Shown here: positions 47,689 to 59,073 of the stretch, piece by piece
How positions within the stretch are numbered: position 1 is the stretch's first letter
How the letters are laid out: the number at the start of each line of letters is the position of its first letter
Assembly (NCBI RefSeq): GCF_000715075.1
Contig: NC_134089.1
Span: forward strand, 108,507,157 to 108,571,156
Source: Nicotiana tabacum
Lineage: Eukaryota > Streptophyta > Magnoliopsida > Solanales > Solanaceae
Direction of reading: 5' to 3'
Length of the DNA: 64,000 nt
Notes under the pieces: generated by a model
What the model saw: only the letters and a program-made list of their open reading frames with translations
Databases searched by the model: none
Told to the model about the DNA's origin: nothing
Program-made: the position numbers and the translations under genes

Positions 47689-48892
47689 TGTTTCTCTCAA
47701 ATGCACACGCAAGTATACGTGGTCGACAAGTAATATAGGATTGTAAGTCCAAATATCGTACCGACAAAGACTTGTGATTAACTATCAACTAAATTAAATC
47801 CAAACAATTAATATATTCAAGCGAATCCTAACATATGAATATTTAACTAAAATTAATCTAAAGTAACAAATTAAGAGGATAAAGAAAATAAGTTGGCAAA
47901 ATTTGGCACGAATTCAATGAGAGACGATATTCAAGAGTTATGGTTCAGCTAACAATTCCGTTGAGTTTTTCACTTAAATTATCTAATTAATTTATCTAGT
48001 TTATTGATTGATAGGGTTAATATTACTCGTAGCCTTCTCCCAAAGTACTACTCGTCTATTCAAGCTAACCTAACGCCTACATTCCAATGGAATTAGAATT
48101 AACAATAACGCATTAATAATTTCCGTATAGTAACCAAGCAAGGCGATTAGGTATATCCATATCCTAACCGCAAATCCGTTCCCGATGCTCGAGTTCAAGA
48201 GCTTGCACTATTCAAATATGCAATCTAAAATTCCCTCTCCCGAGTTCAATTCTAGATTCGTAGATAGTATTCAATTGGTGATCAAGCAATCAAATAATTA
48301 AGCGTAAGATTGAATAAATAAACCAATATGATAAAATAATAAGAACAATTCAAGCTTCAAACTACAACGTTCATGTAGCACCCAAAACTCTAGAACTAAT
48401 AAACTATGAAATTAAAGGAAGAGAAGAGAAGAAAAATTAGTTAGAAGCCTCCTCCAAGCGTGGTGTGTGTTCCTCCACGTGAAACTCCCTTCAAAGTATG
48501 TTAGCTCTCTCCAAAGTGGCGTCCTCTCCCCCAAATATATGTTTAGTCTTTCTTTTATACATGTTGGGTAGGTCTAGGGCCGAAATAACCTTCTCCGGGG
48601 CAAAATTGTATAAGATTCACGTTATTGATGCCCTGGCAAGTGCCAGGCGCCCTCCACGGCGCTCCAATATTTTTTATTCTATTTCTGGGACCACAGGTAG
48701 GGTTGGGCGCCACCTGTGGCGCTGCACTGCCCAACTTCCATGTTTTCGTCCGTTTTAGCTCTAATTTCACACATATCGCCCTTGATTGCTCCTGGATCAT
48801 TCCTACACATGAAAACACATCAAATTAACATAAATTAACTCATTTCACATCCTAAATCCACGAAACAAAAGCAAGATATGAGGCGATATACA
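47689..48892 (-). mobile_element. 5' LTR of element E
   Basis: Pairs with 43077-44277 over its whole length. The palindrome cluster is at 48630-48740 (AGGCGCCCTCCACGGCGCTC, GGCGCCACCTGTGGCGCTGC). Both LTRs include the conserved GTATACGTGGTCGACAAGTA block next to the primer-binding site. Confidence 0.87.
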
Positions 48893-48921
48893 TAAATATA
48901 TATACTTTAAGCACAACATCA

Positions 48922-50462
48922 CGTGCATGTTTGGTTTGGAACCCCGAGGGCTCGGGTGAGTTTTGGATAGGCTACGGAGTGAAATTTGACTTAGGAAATT
49001 GCTGGTGTGTTGCAGGCTTCGCAGCTCGCAAATGCAAAACTGTATCGCAAATGCGAAGATGGCCTGGGCAGGACTTGATCGCAAATGCGACAAATTAATC
49101 GCAAATGCGACTTATACTTCGCAAATGCGAAGATAGCATGTCCTGAAGGGGTTCGTAATTGCGAACCCTGGTCCCAATTGTGACATTTACAACCTGCTAA
49201 ATCATAACTTAGCCGAAAATTTCTGCATTTTTTAAACCTTTTCAAAACCTAAACACCTTGGAGCGATTTTTCAAAGACAACTACTCTTCCAAATCGATTG
49301 TAAGTCATTTCTAACTCGTTTTCCTTAATCTTTAACATCTTTTCACATGATTTCAACTCAAAATCGAGGGTTTTCATGGGGGAAATTGGGTGTTTTGAGT
49401 AGAACTTAGGTTTTTAAAATTTTGGGGATTTGGACCTCGATTTTAGGTCCAATGTCAAAAAAAAATTATATATTTGGTTTCGTGGGTGAATGGGTAGTAG
49501 GGTTTTGGTTCGAAAATGGGGTTTTGACCATGTGGGCCCGGGGTCAATTTTTGACTTTTTGGGGAAATCATTGGAAAACTTATTTTCATGCATTAGAATT
49601 GATTCATTTAGCATTTATTGATATCGTTAAGTAACTTGTGGCTAGATACAAGTGGATTGGTGGTGGAAACCAGATGTAAAGAGGTAGTTGAGGCTTGAAT
49701 TGTGTTCGTGGCATTGAGGTAAGTGTTTGGTCTAACCTTAGCTTGAGGGATTAGGAGTCGTGTCTTATTTGTTACGTGTTAATTATTGAGTACGGCGTAT
49801 AGGCATGGTGATGAACATCTATACGTTGGTGTCAAGCATGCCCGTGAGTCTTATACTATGACTAATGTGACTCCGTTTCGTATTGTTCATGCTCTATATG
49901 ATGATTTCTATTGTTGAACAAGGCTTGTGGAAGTATTATTAGTAATTGATCATTGTAGAGCGTTAGCTCAAGTTGAGAAATGAGTTGTGAAGAAATTGTG
50001 GTAAAGAGAAAAGGTTTATATTATTGTCTCCCTTGTCGGGACGTTATTGCTTTTGATATTATCTCCCTTGCCGGGATGGTATTACTTTTGATATTATCTC
50101 CCTTTCCGGAACATTTACTTTTTTTTTATATTGTTTCCCTTGTCGGGATTTTGTTGTTATGTTACTGTTCCCTTACCGGGATTTTATTGAAATATTATTG
50201 ATTTTCCTTGCTCAAATTGCTTTGTGATTGTTGCTTGGGTGAGGAAGAGTGTAAAGCATGAAGAGTGATGTCTTGTATGTTTTCTTTGAGAGTGATAATG
50301 CACGAAGGGTGATGCCGTACCGATATTGTGAGGTAAAAGCACGAAGGGCGATGCCGTGCCGCACGATGTACAATTTCGTATCATAATATGAGTGATAATG
50401 CACGAAGGATCATTTCGTGCCATGATTATGTGAGGAGTGAGATAAAAGCACGAACGGTGATG
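48922..50462 (+). mobile_element. 3' LTR of element F, second part, truncated
   Basis: Homologous to about 34931-36440 of the 5' LTR, with the same palindrome cluster, tandem array and hairpin-like array in order. Homology ends abruptly at GCACGAACGGTGATGC, 780 bp before the expected LTR end. Confidence 0.87.
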
Positions 50463-51302
50463 CATAAAGTTAATAAAATGTCTTATACATAAAGTTATAA
50501 AATGTAGTGTACGTATCATTAGAAGTCTCCAAATGCAAGTTCCTTGGATTTATTTAATTGTTAATAATGATCATGTGCAAGACAATACATATACAACCCA
50601 TATTTGAAAATCAGCACAAGCATTCACTCAAAAACGATGACATATTCAAGGTTCAAATTCAAAACTTATGATTAAAAATATTCAGTCTTACATTTTGGTT
50701 TTATTTTCCTTCCACTAGTTTATGGTACTGTGTATACATATATCTGAAGTCGGTATACACGCACGAGCTCCACTTTTGTGTCATTTACTTAATAAGGTGT
50801 ACAAGAATGAGTTGTTTTAAAACATTTTATTGAAATACAATCAAGCAAGAACTTTTTGTTAGCTGGACCCCTTCTATCTTTTGATTATTTAGAATACACC
50901 CATCCTACACCTTCACGCTGAGGTATTTCCTCTTTTTTTTCTTTTTCTTTTTTAAAAAAAAAAAGAAGAAAGAATCTTGGGAGTTTTGAAGACTATTCAG
51001 GTGGTTTTACATTTTCTTTTAAGTAGTATTTAATTTATATATATTAATTCAGTTAATTTTCTTACATAATTAGTATATCATTTTCAAGACATCGATTAAT
51101 CCTTACTTACAATTATTATATTGTTGGCCTTTAAGTAACTTCATAGTGTACAAATGAAACCTTTTTTCTAACTATCTTGCAAAGGTTCAATAAATAACCA
51201 GTTGAAAAAAATAATTATATCATCATAATATCAAAAGGCCGACCTTTTACATTAGATTTAAACAACACAAATAATGTAAAAGTTATTCACAAATTTATCA
51301 AT
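50463..51302. other. AT-rich spacer between F and C
   Basis: 840 bp with no gene, retroelement domain or clear repeat. A run of T then A (about 50930-50965) could form a weak hairpin. Confidence 0.6.
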
Positions 51303-51307
51303 AGATA

Positions 51308-51928
51308 TGCATACCGTGGAAATTGTGGTTATTCGATTTCGGCCATCGATGAAAAAAGTGATACCATGTCGGAAGACCTGAACGTCGAGCTCAGGGTCGA
51401 ACTTCCTTTCCAAGGTCGAGGTCGATAACACTTACCAAGGCCAGAAGAAGGCATGCTTCGAGATGATGCCGGTATGATTCAGTAACAGAAAGGGCAAGAT
51501 ATCGGCAACAGACAGGAGACCACGGTGTGAATTCCGGAATGGATTGGTCTTCGGCGGTTAAACAGTTGTCAAATAGGATTTCCTACTATAATTAGAAGTG
51601 TACCTTATTTAGGACTCCCCTACTATATAAAGGGGGATCCCACTCATTTGTAAGATTCATCGTTCAGTGATAAGAAAGTGTACGCACATTATTCTCTTGT
51701 TATTTCACATACTATTCATCAAAGTTGTTTTATTATTTGTTATTCCCGTTATCATACCTCGAGATAATTACAGATCGAGGTCGAGATTTAGCTTACACAC
51801 TGGTTTGATCTATTTTATTCTTTAATTTATCTGTTTAATTCCCTGTTTATCAATTGACATTGAATTGAATCACATATCTATAAAACCACAATACAAGTTT
51901 AATTGTTACTCGAATTTTAGGGCAAATA
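51308..51928 (+). mobile_element. 5' LTR of element C
   Basis: It starts TGCATACCGTGGAAATTGTG, has the TATA box TATATAAAG (51624-51632) in CCCCTACTATATAAAGGGGG, and ends in TTTTAGGGCAAATA before the primer-binding site. It matches 61869-62483. Confidence 0.88.
51624..51632 (+). promoter_or_regulatory. TATA box of element C 5' LTR
   Basis: TATATAAAG, conserved in position with the D LTR (27068-27077). In the 3' LTR of C it is mutated (TATATGAAG). Confidence 0.65.
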
Positions 51929-51929
51929 G

Positions 51930-51946
51930 TTTGGCGCCCACCGTGG
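51930..51946 (+). other. Primer-binding site of element C
   Basis: TTTGGCGCCCACCGTGG directly after the 5' LTR. This site is usual for Retand/Tat elements of Solanaceae; I do not assign the tRNA. Confidence 0.82.
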
Positions 51947-52043
51947 AGCCAAGGATAATAGTGATTGTTTCAGTGCTAATTCTGATAACACACGTTATTT
52001 TCACACTTGTTCTTGTCAAGTATTTTTGCTCTCAGATTAAAGC

Positions 52044-53752
52044 ATGTTAAACTCACAAATGCACCCGTACATGGTGATGATGGTCTCGGATTTCATGGGG
52101 AAAATGACAATGTAATTGCTCCAGGAGCCGGGGTGCCACCGACTAATCTCGGGGGAGCACCGGTCGCTGATCCAGTCAATATCAATTCGGACGTTGCTCT
52201 AAATGCGAACCTAGGCACGGACCCCGAAGGGAGTGTACACAGGGAAGGCCGATCTAGTGGCCAATGTACACGGGGCAGATAAGACAGGGGAGTTAGCCTC
52301 CAAATAATATTCGAGATGCTACAGGCTCAACAGGCCACTATTGCTCAATTGCAAAATCAGTATTGGACTCCAAGTGTGGTCGAGCCAGAGTTCACTCGCT
52401 GTACTAAGCCAATGCTAGAAAGGTCGAATGGTAATGAATCAAGGACTGATCCTGCAATAATAAAAATGCTCGAGGAGCTCACCAAAAGAATTGAGTCGGG
52501 AGAGAAGAAAATTGAAGATAATGATAAAAAAGTGGAAACATACAACTCTCGAGTTGATCAGATACCGGGGCACCCCCAATCCTAAAGGGTTTGGATTCGA
52601 AAACGTTCGTACAGATGCCTTTCCTCAGAATGAGTCTCCGAAGCCCATTCCTAAGAAGTTTTGTATGTCGAATTACCTAAATACAACAGGACCACCGATC
52701 GCAATGAACACATCACTTAATACACGTGCGGAATAAAGGTAACTGACTTAGAAGATGATGAGATCGAGTCCGTTTTGTTGAAAATATTTGGAGAAACTTC
52801 CACCAAATTCCATCGACTCATTTTCCATGTTAGCAGATTCTTTTGTGAAGGCACACGCGGGGCCATAAAGATGGAAACTTGAAAATCAGGCGTTTTCAAA
52901 ATAAGACAAAGGGATAACGAAATGCTGAGGGAGTTCATATCCCGATTTCATATGGAACGCATGGAGTTGCCACCGGTCATAGATGATTGGGTTGTTCAAG
53001 CTTTCACCCAAGTTTTTAACGAACAGAGTTCGATAGTATCACGACAATTGAAATAAAATTTGGTCGAGTATCCAGCTGTAACTTGGGCAGATGTCCACAA
53101 TCGATATCAATCAAAGATCAAGGTCGAGGACGACCAATTAGGAGCCCCTTCCGATTCAGTATATCAGAATAGGTTGGTAGTTAAAACCCCGAGAGAGGTC
53201 GACAGGAATAGAGTGTGACGTCAACCATACACCGTGGATCGAAGGAACAATGGTTCAGGATGCAATCCCCCCCGGAATGATCGAAGAAGCGACCGAGGGA
53301 AAAGTTTTCAGGGACTTATAAGCAAAAGTGGTTTTTTATAAGCATGCCGATCCCGTGGAGTAACCTAAGTTATCGTAGTATAACTTTAGCATCGACGCAT
53401 CGGGCATTATATCGGCAATCGTAAGGATCAAAGATACTACGTGGCCCAGACCCATACAAACCGATCTTTCCCAAAGAAACCCAAATTGATGTGCAAGTAT
53501 CATGGCACGCATGGTCACAAAACCAAGGATTACAGGCAACTGAGGGAAGAGGTAGCCCGTCTATTCAATCAGGGTCACCTCCAAGAGTTCCTCAGCGATC
53601 GAGCTAAGAATCATTTTAGAGAAAAGGATGCCAACGGAGAAAATGAACAGGAGGAACCCCAGCATGTCATTCATATGATCGTCAGTGGGGTCGATGTTCC
53701 AAAGGGACCCGTATTCAAACGCACTAAGGTGTCAATCACTAGGGAAAAATGA
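52044..53752 (+). pseudogene. gag: gag of Tat element C
   Basis: Blocks in shifting frames: an N-terminal Gly/Pro/Asn-rich part, then LQAQQATIAQLQNQ, then a charged helix (KMLEELTKRIESGEKKIED). Capsid-like EMLREFISRFHMERMELPPV and WADVHNRYQSKIKVEDDQLG come next. At the C-terminus KPKLMCKYHGTHGHKTKDYR precedes LREEVARLFNQGHLQEFLSD. In Tat gag this last block is the zinc-knuckle-like CX2HX3-HX3-C motif; here the final Cys is Tyr. Several stops and at least three frameshifts are present. The start is uncertain, and the ATG at 52044 is in a different frame from the best homologous block. Confidence 0.78.
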
Positions 53753-53759
53753 ACTCGAG

Positions 53760-54304
53760 ATTATGTGCTCGAAGGCTCCTTATCATTTAACGACGAAGAA
53801 GCAGAAGGCATTTCTCAGCCACACAGCAATGCTCTGGTAATTTTTACCTTATTAAATAAAATTCAAGTTAAGCGCATTTTAGTAGATCCAGATAGCTCAG
53901 CGAATATCATATGATCGAGGGTCGTGGAGAAACTCGCCCTACAAGATCAAATCGTGCTCGCAGCTGGAGTCTTAAACGGCTTCAACATGACCAGTGAAAC
54001 AACTAAAGGGGAGATTATTTTACCAGTAAATATGGCTGGAACCATTCAAGATACCAAATTCCACGTGATCGAGGGAGACATGAGGTATAATGCCCTACTC
54101 GGAAGGCCTTGGATCTACAATATAAGGATAGTCCTCTTGACACTCCACCAAATGATGAAATTTTCGATGACAAACAGTGTAAAAATAGTATATGAGGAGC
54201 AGCATACCACAAAGGAAATGTTTGCGGTCGATGAGATAACACCGATATTAACACTATCAACTTTGAAAAGGTCGAGCATCAAAGGTAAACAGGAAGCCAA
54301 ATAG
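53760..54304 (+). pseudogene. pol: Protease region of Tat element C
   Basis: Frames give VKRILVDPDSSANI and then, after two stops, SRVVEKLALQDQIVLAAGVL, GEIILPVNMAGTIQDTKFHV and YNALLGRPWIYNIRIV. These are the Tat protease blocks (usual DPGSSANI, with Gly to Asp here, and LGRPW). It is non-functional because of the changed catalytic loop and stops at about 53912. Confidence 0.78.
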
Positions 54305-54479
54305 CATTCATAACCACCAGCCTCGACCGAATCGGGAAAGGAGGAGATAGAAGAAGAAGAGGATTTTCTGACCCCTCGAACCTTTATTGTTCCCGAAGAC
54401 TCTAACACCACCAGATCAATGGTCGAAGAGCTGGAATAGGTTATGTTGATCGAGTAACTGCCCGAGCAAAAGGTATACC

Positions 54480-55150
54480 TAGGAACAAGGTTAACCCCCA
54501 AACTCAGAAAAAAGCTTATTCAATTTCTTATTGATAACATGGATTGTTTTTCTTGGTCCCATTTAGACATGACAGGTATCTTACCGGAGATAACAACGCA
54601 TCAGCTAAGCCTTGACCTCAGGTTCAAATCAGTAAAACAAAAAAGAAGGCCCAAGACGAGGTAAAGCACGCATTCATAAAGGACGAGGTAACTAAACTTC
54701 TCAAAATAGGGTCCATTCGGGAGGTAAAATATCCTGAATAGCTAGCCAATGCAGTCGTAGTCCCTAAAAAGGGAAAAAACTTAGAATGTGTGTAGACTAT
54801 AAGGATTTAAATAAGTCATGCCCCAAAGATTCTTTTCCACTGCCTAACATCGATCGCATGATCGACTCCATGGATGGCCACGATATCCTTACCTTTCTCA
54901 ATAACTATTCCGGGTATAAAACAAATTCAAATAAACCTGGATAACCAGGAAAAGACTTCGTTTATCACCAAGTATGGAACATATTGCTATAACGTAATGC
55001 CCTTCGGGCTAAAAAATGTTGGAGCTACTTACCAACGCCTAGTAAATAAGATGTTCGAAGAACAAATATGTAAGACAATGGAAGTTTATATTGATGACAT
55101 GCTAGTTAAGACCCTGCGCGTAGAGGACTATTTGACTAATTTGTAGGAAA
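54480..55150 (+). pseudogene. pol: Reverse transcriptase of Tat element C
   Basis: RT blocks: EITTHQLSLDLRFKSVKQKR, CVDYKDLNKSCPKDSFPLPN, IDRMIDSMDGHDILTFLNNY, TSFITKYGTYCYNVMPFGLK and the catalytic VYIDDMLVKT with both Asp residues kept. A stop at 55144 and frameshifts near 54650, 54780 and 54915 break the frame. Confidence 0.85.
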
Positions 55151-55800
55151 CGTTCGAGATTTTGAGGAAATATAACATGAAGCTCAACCCCGAGAAATGT
55201 GCTTTCGGGGTCGGTTCGGGCAAATTCCTGGGCTTAATGGTGTCGTACTGGGTGATCAAGATCAAACTCAAGGCCATCGAAGACATTACCGCCGTGAACA
55301 GTGTAAAGGTCGTGCAGAGGCTAACTGGATGGATAAATGCTTTAGGTCGATTTATCTCGAGGTCGTCGGATCAAAGCCATAGATTTTTCTCTTTGCTCAA
55401 AATGAAAAACGATTTCACCTGGACCCCAGAGTGCCAACAAGTACTAGAGAAATTAAAGTGATACCTATCTAGCCCACAACTGCTTCACACTCCAAAGGCA
55501 GATGAGAAACTCTACTTGTACTTAGCTGTATCAGAAATCGCAGTAAGTGGTGTCCTAGTTCGGGAAGAGAAAGGTACGCAATTTCCCGTTTATTATGTAA
55601 GTCGAACCTTAGGAGAAGCAGAAACTAGGTACCCACAATTAGAGAAATTAGCACTTGCACTGATAAGCGCTTGTAAAAAGATAAAACCATACTTTTAATG
55701 TCACCCCATATGCATATTAACCACTTGCCCACTTCGAAATATTTTACACAAGCCCGAACTATTGGGCTAATTGGCCAAATGGGTTGTCGAACTCAATGGG
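55151..55800 (+). pseudogene. pol: RT thumb and RNase H of Tat element C
   Basis: MKLNPEKCAFGVGSGKFLGL, WINALGRFISRSSDQSHRFF and WTPECQQVLEKLK lead to RNase H (LYLYLAVSEIAVSGVLVREE, PVYYVSRTLGEAETRYPQLE). The blocks are separated by TGA at 55459 and TAA at 55696. Confidence 0.83.
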
Positions 55801-56469
55801 TACGATATCAAGTATTAACCTCGAATGGCCATCAAGTCCCAAATTTTGGCAGACTTCGTGGCCGATGTCACGCCAACCTTCATACCCGAAGTTGAAAAAG
55901 AACTTTTGTTAAAATCAGGCACATCATCGGGAGTGTGGACCTTTTTCATAGACGGTGCTTCGAATGTGAAGGGGTCCGGGTTTTGCATCATTCTGAAGCA
56001 GCCCACGGGTAGCACTATTAGGAAGTCTATAAAAACTTCTAGGTTGACTAACAATGAGGCCGAGTACGAGGCTATGATTATAGGTCTCGAGCTAGCTAAA
56101 AGCTTGGGAGCAGAAGTCATTGAAGCCAAGTGTGACTCTTTACTGGTGGTGAACCAAGTAAATAGAGCCTTCGAAGTTCGAGAGGAGAGAATTCAAAGGT
56201 ATTTGGACAAATTGCAGGTAACTTTGCACCATTTTAAGGAATGGACTTTACATGTACCTCGAGAACAAAATGGTGAGGCTGATGCACTTGCAAATATAGG
56301 GTCATCAATCGAGGAAGATGAGATCAACACGAGGACTATCGTTCAACTCTCAAGATCGGTGGTTGAGGAAGGTCATGCCGAGATAAACTCTATAAGCTTG
56401 ACCTCAGATTGGAGGAATAAATATATTGAATACTTGAAGAATGGAAAACTCCCATCGGACCCCAAATAA
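55801..56469 (+). pseudogene. pol: Archaeal-type RNase H of Tat element C
   Basis: One open frame (55825-56469) carries SQILADFVADVTPTF, WTFFIDGASNVKGSGFCIIL, TNNEAEYEAMIIGLELAKSL, EAKCDSLLVVNQVNRAFEVR and HVPREQNGEADALANIGSS. The D...E...D...D residues of the second, archaeal-type RNase H are visible. This is the best-preserved domain of C and the main Tat-lineage marker. Confidence 0.9.
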
Positions 56470-57630
56470 TCTAGGGCCCTACGAACCAAAGCTGCTCGAT
56501 TCACATTGGATGAAGACGGAACATTATACAGAAGGACATTTGATTGACCATTGGCAGTGTGTTTAGGACCAAGAGACACCGATTATGTTTTACAAGAGGT
56601 CTAAGAAGGCACTTGTGGGAACTATTCCGGCACCGAATCGTTGATCCACAAAAACATTAGAGCAGGATACTACTGGGATAGCATGGAAAAAGACACTAAG
56701 GAGTTTGTTCAAAAATATGATAAATGTAAAAGGTTTGCACTAATGATCCATCAACCCGGAGAACAACTTTATTCAGTCCTATCCCCATGGCCATTCATGA
56801 AATGGGGAATGGATATCGTCGGCCCTCTACAATCGGCCCCGGGTAAAGCTAAGTTCATTTTATTTATGACAGACTATTTCTCTAAATGGGTTAGAAGTAA
56901 GAGATAAAGAGGTTATAGACTTCATTTGGGATCACATTGTATGTCGATTTGGGATACCCGCCAAAAACATGTATGACAATGGAAAATAATTTATCGGCAG
57001 CAAGGTAACAAAATTCCTCGAGGAGAACAAAATAAAAAGGATATTATCAACACCGTACCATCCTAGCAGGAACGGACAAGCCGGATCGATGAACAAGACT
57101 ATCATTCAAAACTTAAAGAAAAGGTTGAACGGCGCTAAGGGGAAGTGGATAGAAATGTTACCCAAAGTCCTTTGGGCATATCGAACAACATCAAATTCTA
57201 GAACGGGGGCAACCCTGTTCTCCTTAGTATACGGCTCTGAGGCCTTGATTTTTATTGAAGTCGGGGAACCTAGCACCAGATTTTGACATATGATGAAAGA
57301 ATCAAATCATGAGGCTATGAATACTAGCCTCGAGCTATTGGATGAAAAACGAGAAGCTACGCTCGTTCGGATGGTTTGCAAAAGCAAAGAATCGAGAGAT
57401 ATTATAATAGAAGAACCAACCTTCGCCACTTCAGAATCAGGGACTTAGTTCTAAGGAAAGTCACCCTCAACACTCGAGACCAAAACAAAGGAAAACTAGG
57501 CCCAAATTGGGAAGGACCATATCGGGTCCTCGGTATAATCGGAAAGGGGTCTTACACACTTGGCACAATGGAGGGCGAACAATTACCTAACAATTGGAAT
57601 GTATCACTCCTCAAACACTATTATTGCTAA
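56470..57630 (+). pseudogene. pol: Integrase of Tat element C
   Basis: The sequence has IRAGYYWDSMEKDTKEFVQK with CKRFA, MKWGMDIVGPLQSAPGKAKF (first Asp), IPAKNMYDNGK (second Asp, with Tyr for the usual Cys before it) and NGQAGSMNKT. The catalytic Glu usually found in NGQAE is Gly here. The end reads LPKVLWAYRTTSNSRTGATL, GPNWEGPYRVLGIIGKGSYT and NNWNVSLLKHYYC. Stops and frameshifts are near 56467, 56905, 56980 and 57285. It is non-functional. Confidence 0.85.
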
Positions 57631-59073
57631 GGTATGACTTTCCCCCTTTTCAATCGTATCTGATACTAACTTATTACAGGTGTTCGATCGAAGACATCAA
57701 GAAACTTTTCAACACGAGGAACTTAGGTTTTAAAGCACGTGTTGCACTCTTTTTTCCTTAGATCGGTTTTTATCCCGACTGGGTTTTTCCGGCGAGGATT
57801 TTAATGAGGCAACAATTATGTGTTACCTGAGGTAAATTCAACAGTATCCAAGGATTCTTTTCAATCAACCTCAAATACTGGGGGCATCACCTCGGAGGTC
57901 ATATTTTCGAGAAAAATACATCATGTCAAAGGGTCTCGATAGGGAAAATTTGTAATTGGCCAAACGGTCGCATGTATAAACTATTTCAAGAAGCGTTCTT
58001 TCTATATCGAACATCTTATGTCTCAAAGAAAACTTTCTACTATACGAGCTCCGTACTTGTGATTTTGTGAGAAATGGCTCAAGGGCCAAGCGCAAATATA
58101 CCTTGAACACTCGGGGACTGTCATTGACGATCGACGTATTTGAGTTATATAAACTCGAATTCATAATACCTCAAAGAGGTAACTCCCTCGATTTATAGGC
58201 CAAGGCCGTCATCCTTGGGGACTAACACTTCGAAAGTGTTATTGGGAAATAAGCCCAAGAGGCATACCCAAAGGCTACAGCCAAATTAATATAGCTCGGA
58301 GATGTCCGAATCCTGCAATCACAATAGGCCTTCAAATTTTTTGAAAAACCGGTTAAAAAAGGCTACCCTCAGCAAATAACCAGAAGGGCTTCAATAAAAT
58401 CAGCCCTAAAAAAACCTTAAGAGGTATCGAATTATCTTAACACAAACGTGCTAAGGCACAAAAAATAGAGGGGTTTCAATCGACATCGAACCCTCAAAAA
58501 ATTCAATGGGTAAAAAATACATACTAAGGCATAAAGAAATTTTCACTAAGTATTTTAAGCCAAAAGAGGGGAATAATAGCCATCTTTTAGAGGTCATATC
58601 GGCCCGATCTAAAGAGCCTAAGGGCTAATACACTTAGAGTTCGATACATTGTTCTCACTCCGTCTTAACCCAAGGGTTCGACTATCCCAAGCCCAAAAAA
58701 AGGATAACTTGACTATGGATCGGGGACTCTCCATTATCCGGCACAAACCCTAAAGGGTCTATGCCTCAAGTTCAAACCTTATTCAAACTCAACCATGAAG
58801 ACTTCGAGGAAGTCACCTAAAACCAAAGTCTCGAACGCACCGTTCAAAGCATAAGGTTGTGTTGAAAATTTTACAAGGCAAAAAACATGTTTATAAAAAT
58901 TAAGAAGGCATTCAAGAGAAATTTTCTTTTATATATTGATGAAGAAAGATATGTACAAGAGACCTATATGGGTTTTACAAAAAAATATGAAGGAAAATAA
59001 AATCATAACTCTGCCCAGGGCTGGTTTGTCCCTCGGGGCAGCTTCTCATTCGAGCCCCTCATCGTTATCGGAT
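57631..59073. other. Spacer between pol and antisense gene in element C
   Basis: 1.4 kb of non-coding sequence after integrase, rich in CTCGG and AAGGC stretches. ORFs at 57871-58164 (-) and 58936-59406 (+) lack domains, and the latter overlaps the antisense gene. This zone would hold 3' untranslated sequence for transcripts of both strands. Confidence 0.6.

Larger units (their letters stand above)
43077..48892 (-). mobile_element. Element E: non-autonomous Athila-type LTR element
   Basis: E has LTRs of 1201 and 1204 bp, an Asp-tRNA-type primer-binding site as in Athila elements, and a 3.4-kb interior with one ORF region and no pol. It splits the 3' LTR of F, whose sequence resumes at 48922 after a 29-bp filler (48893-48921). 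No target duplication was found: ACTTG precedes it and TAAAT follows. This suggests local rearrangement at the right border. The LTRs differ by several percent by eye. Confidence 0.82.
34319..50462 (+). mobile_element. Element F: Tekay-clade chromovirus, decayed
   Basis: F is a Ty3/gypsy element with a 2894-bp 5' LTR, a tRNA-Met-type primer-binding site, one gag-pol reading region (37411-42445) ending in a chromodomain remnant, a polypurine tract and a 3' LTR. The 3' LTR is split by element E (43077-48892) and truncated at 50462. The domain order PR-RT-RNH-IN-chromodomain and the FEEE C-terminus fit the Tekay (Del) clade. The coding region has many stops and several frameshifts, so this copy cannot make its proteins. 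Confidence 0.9.
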
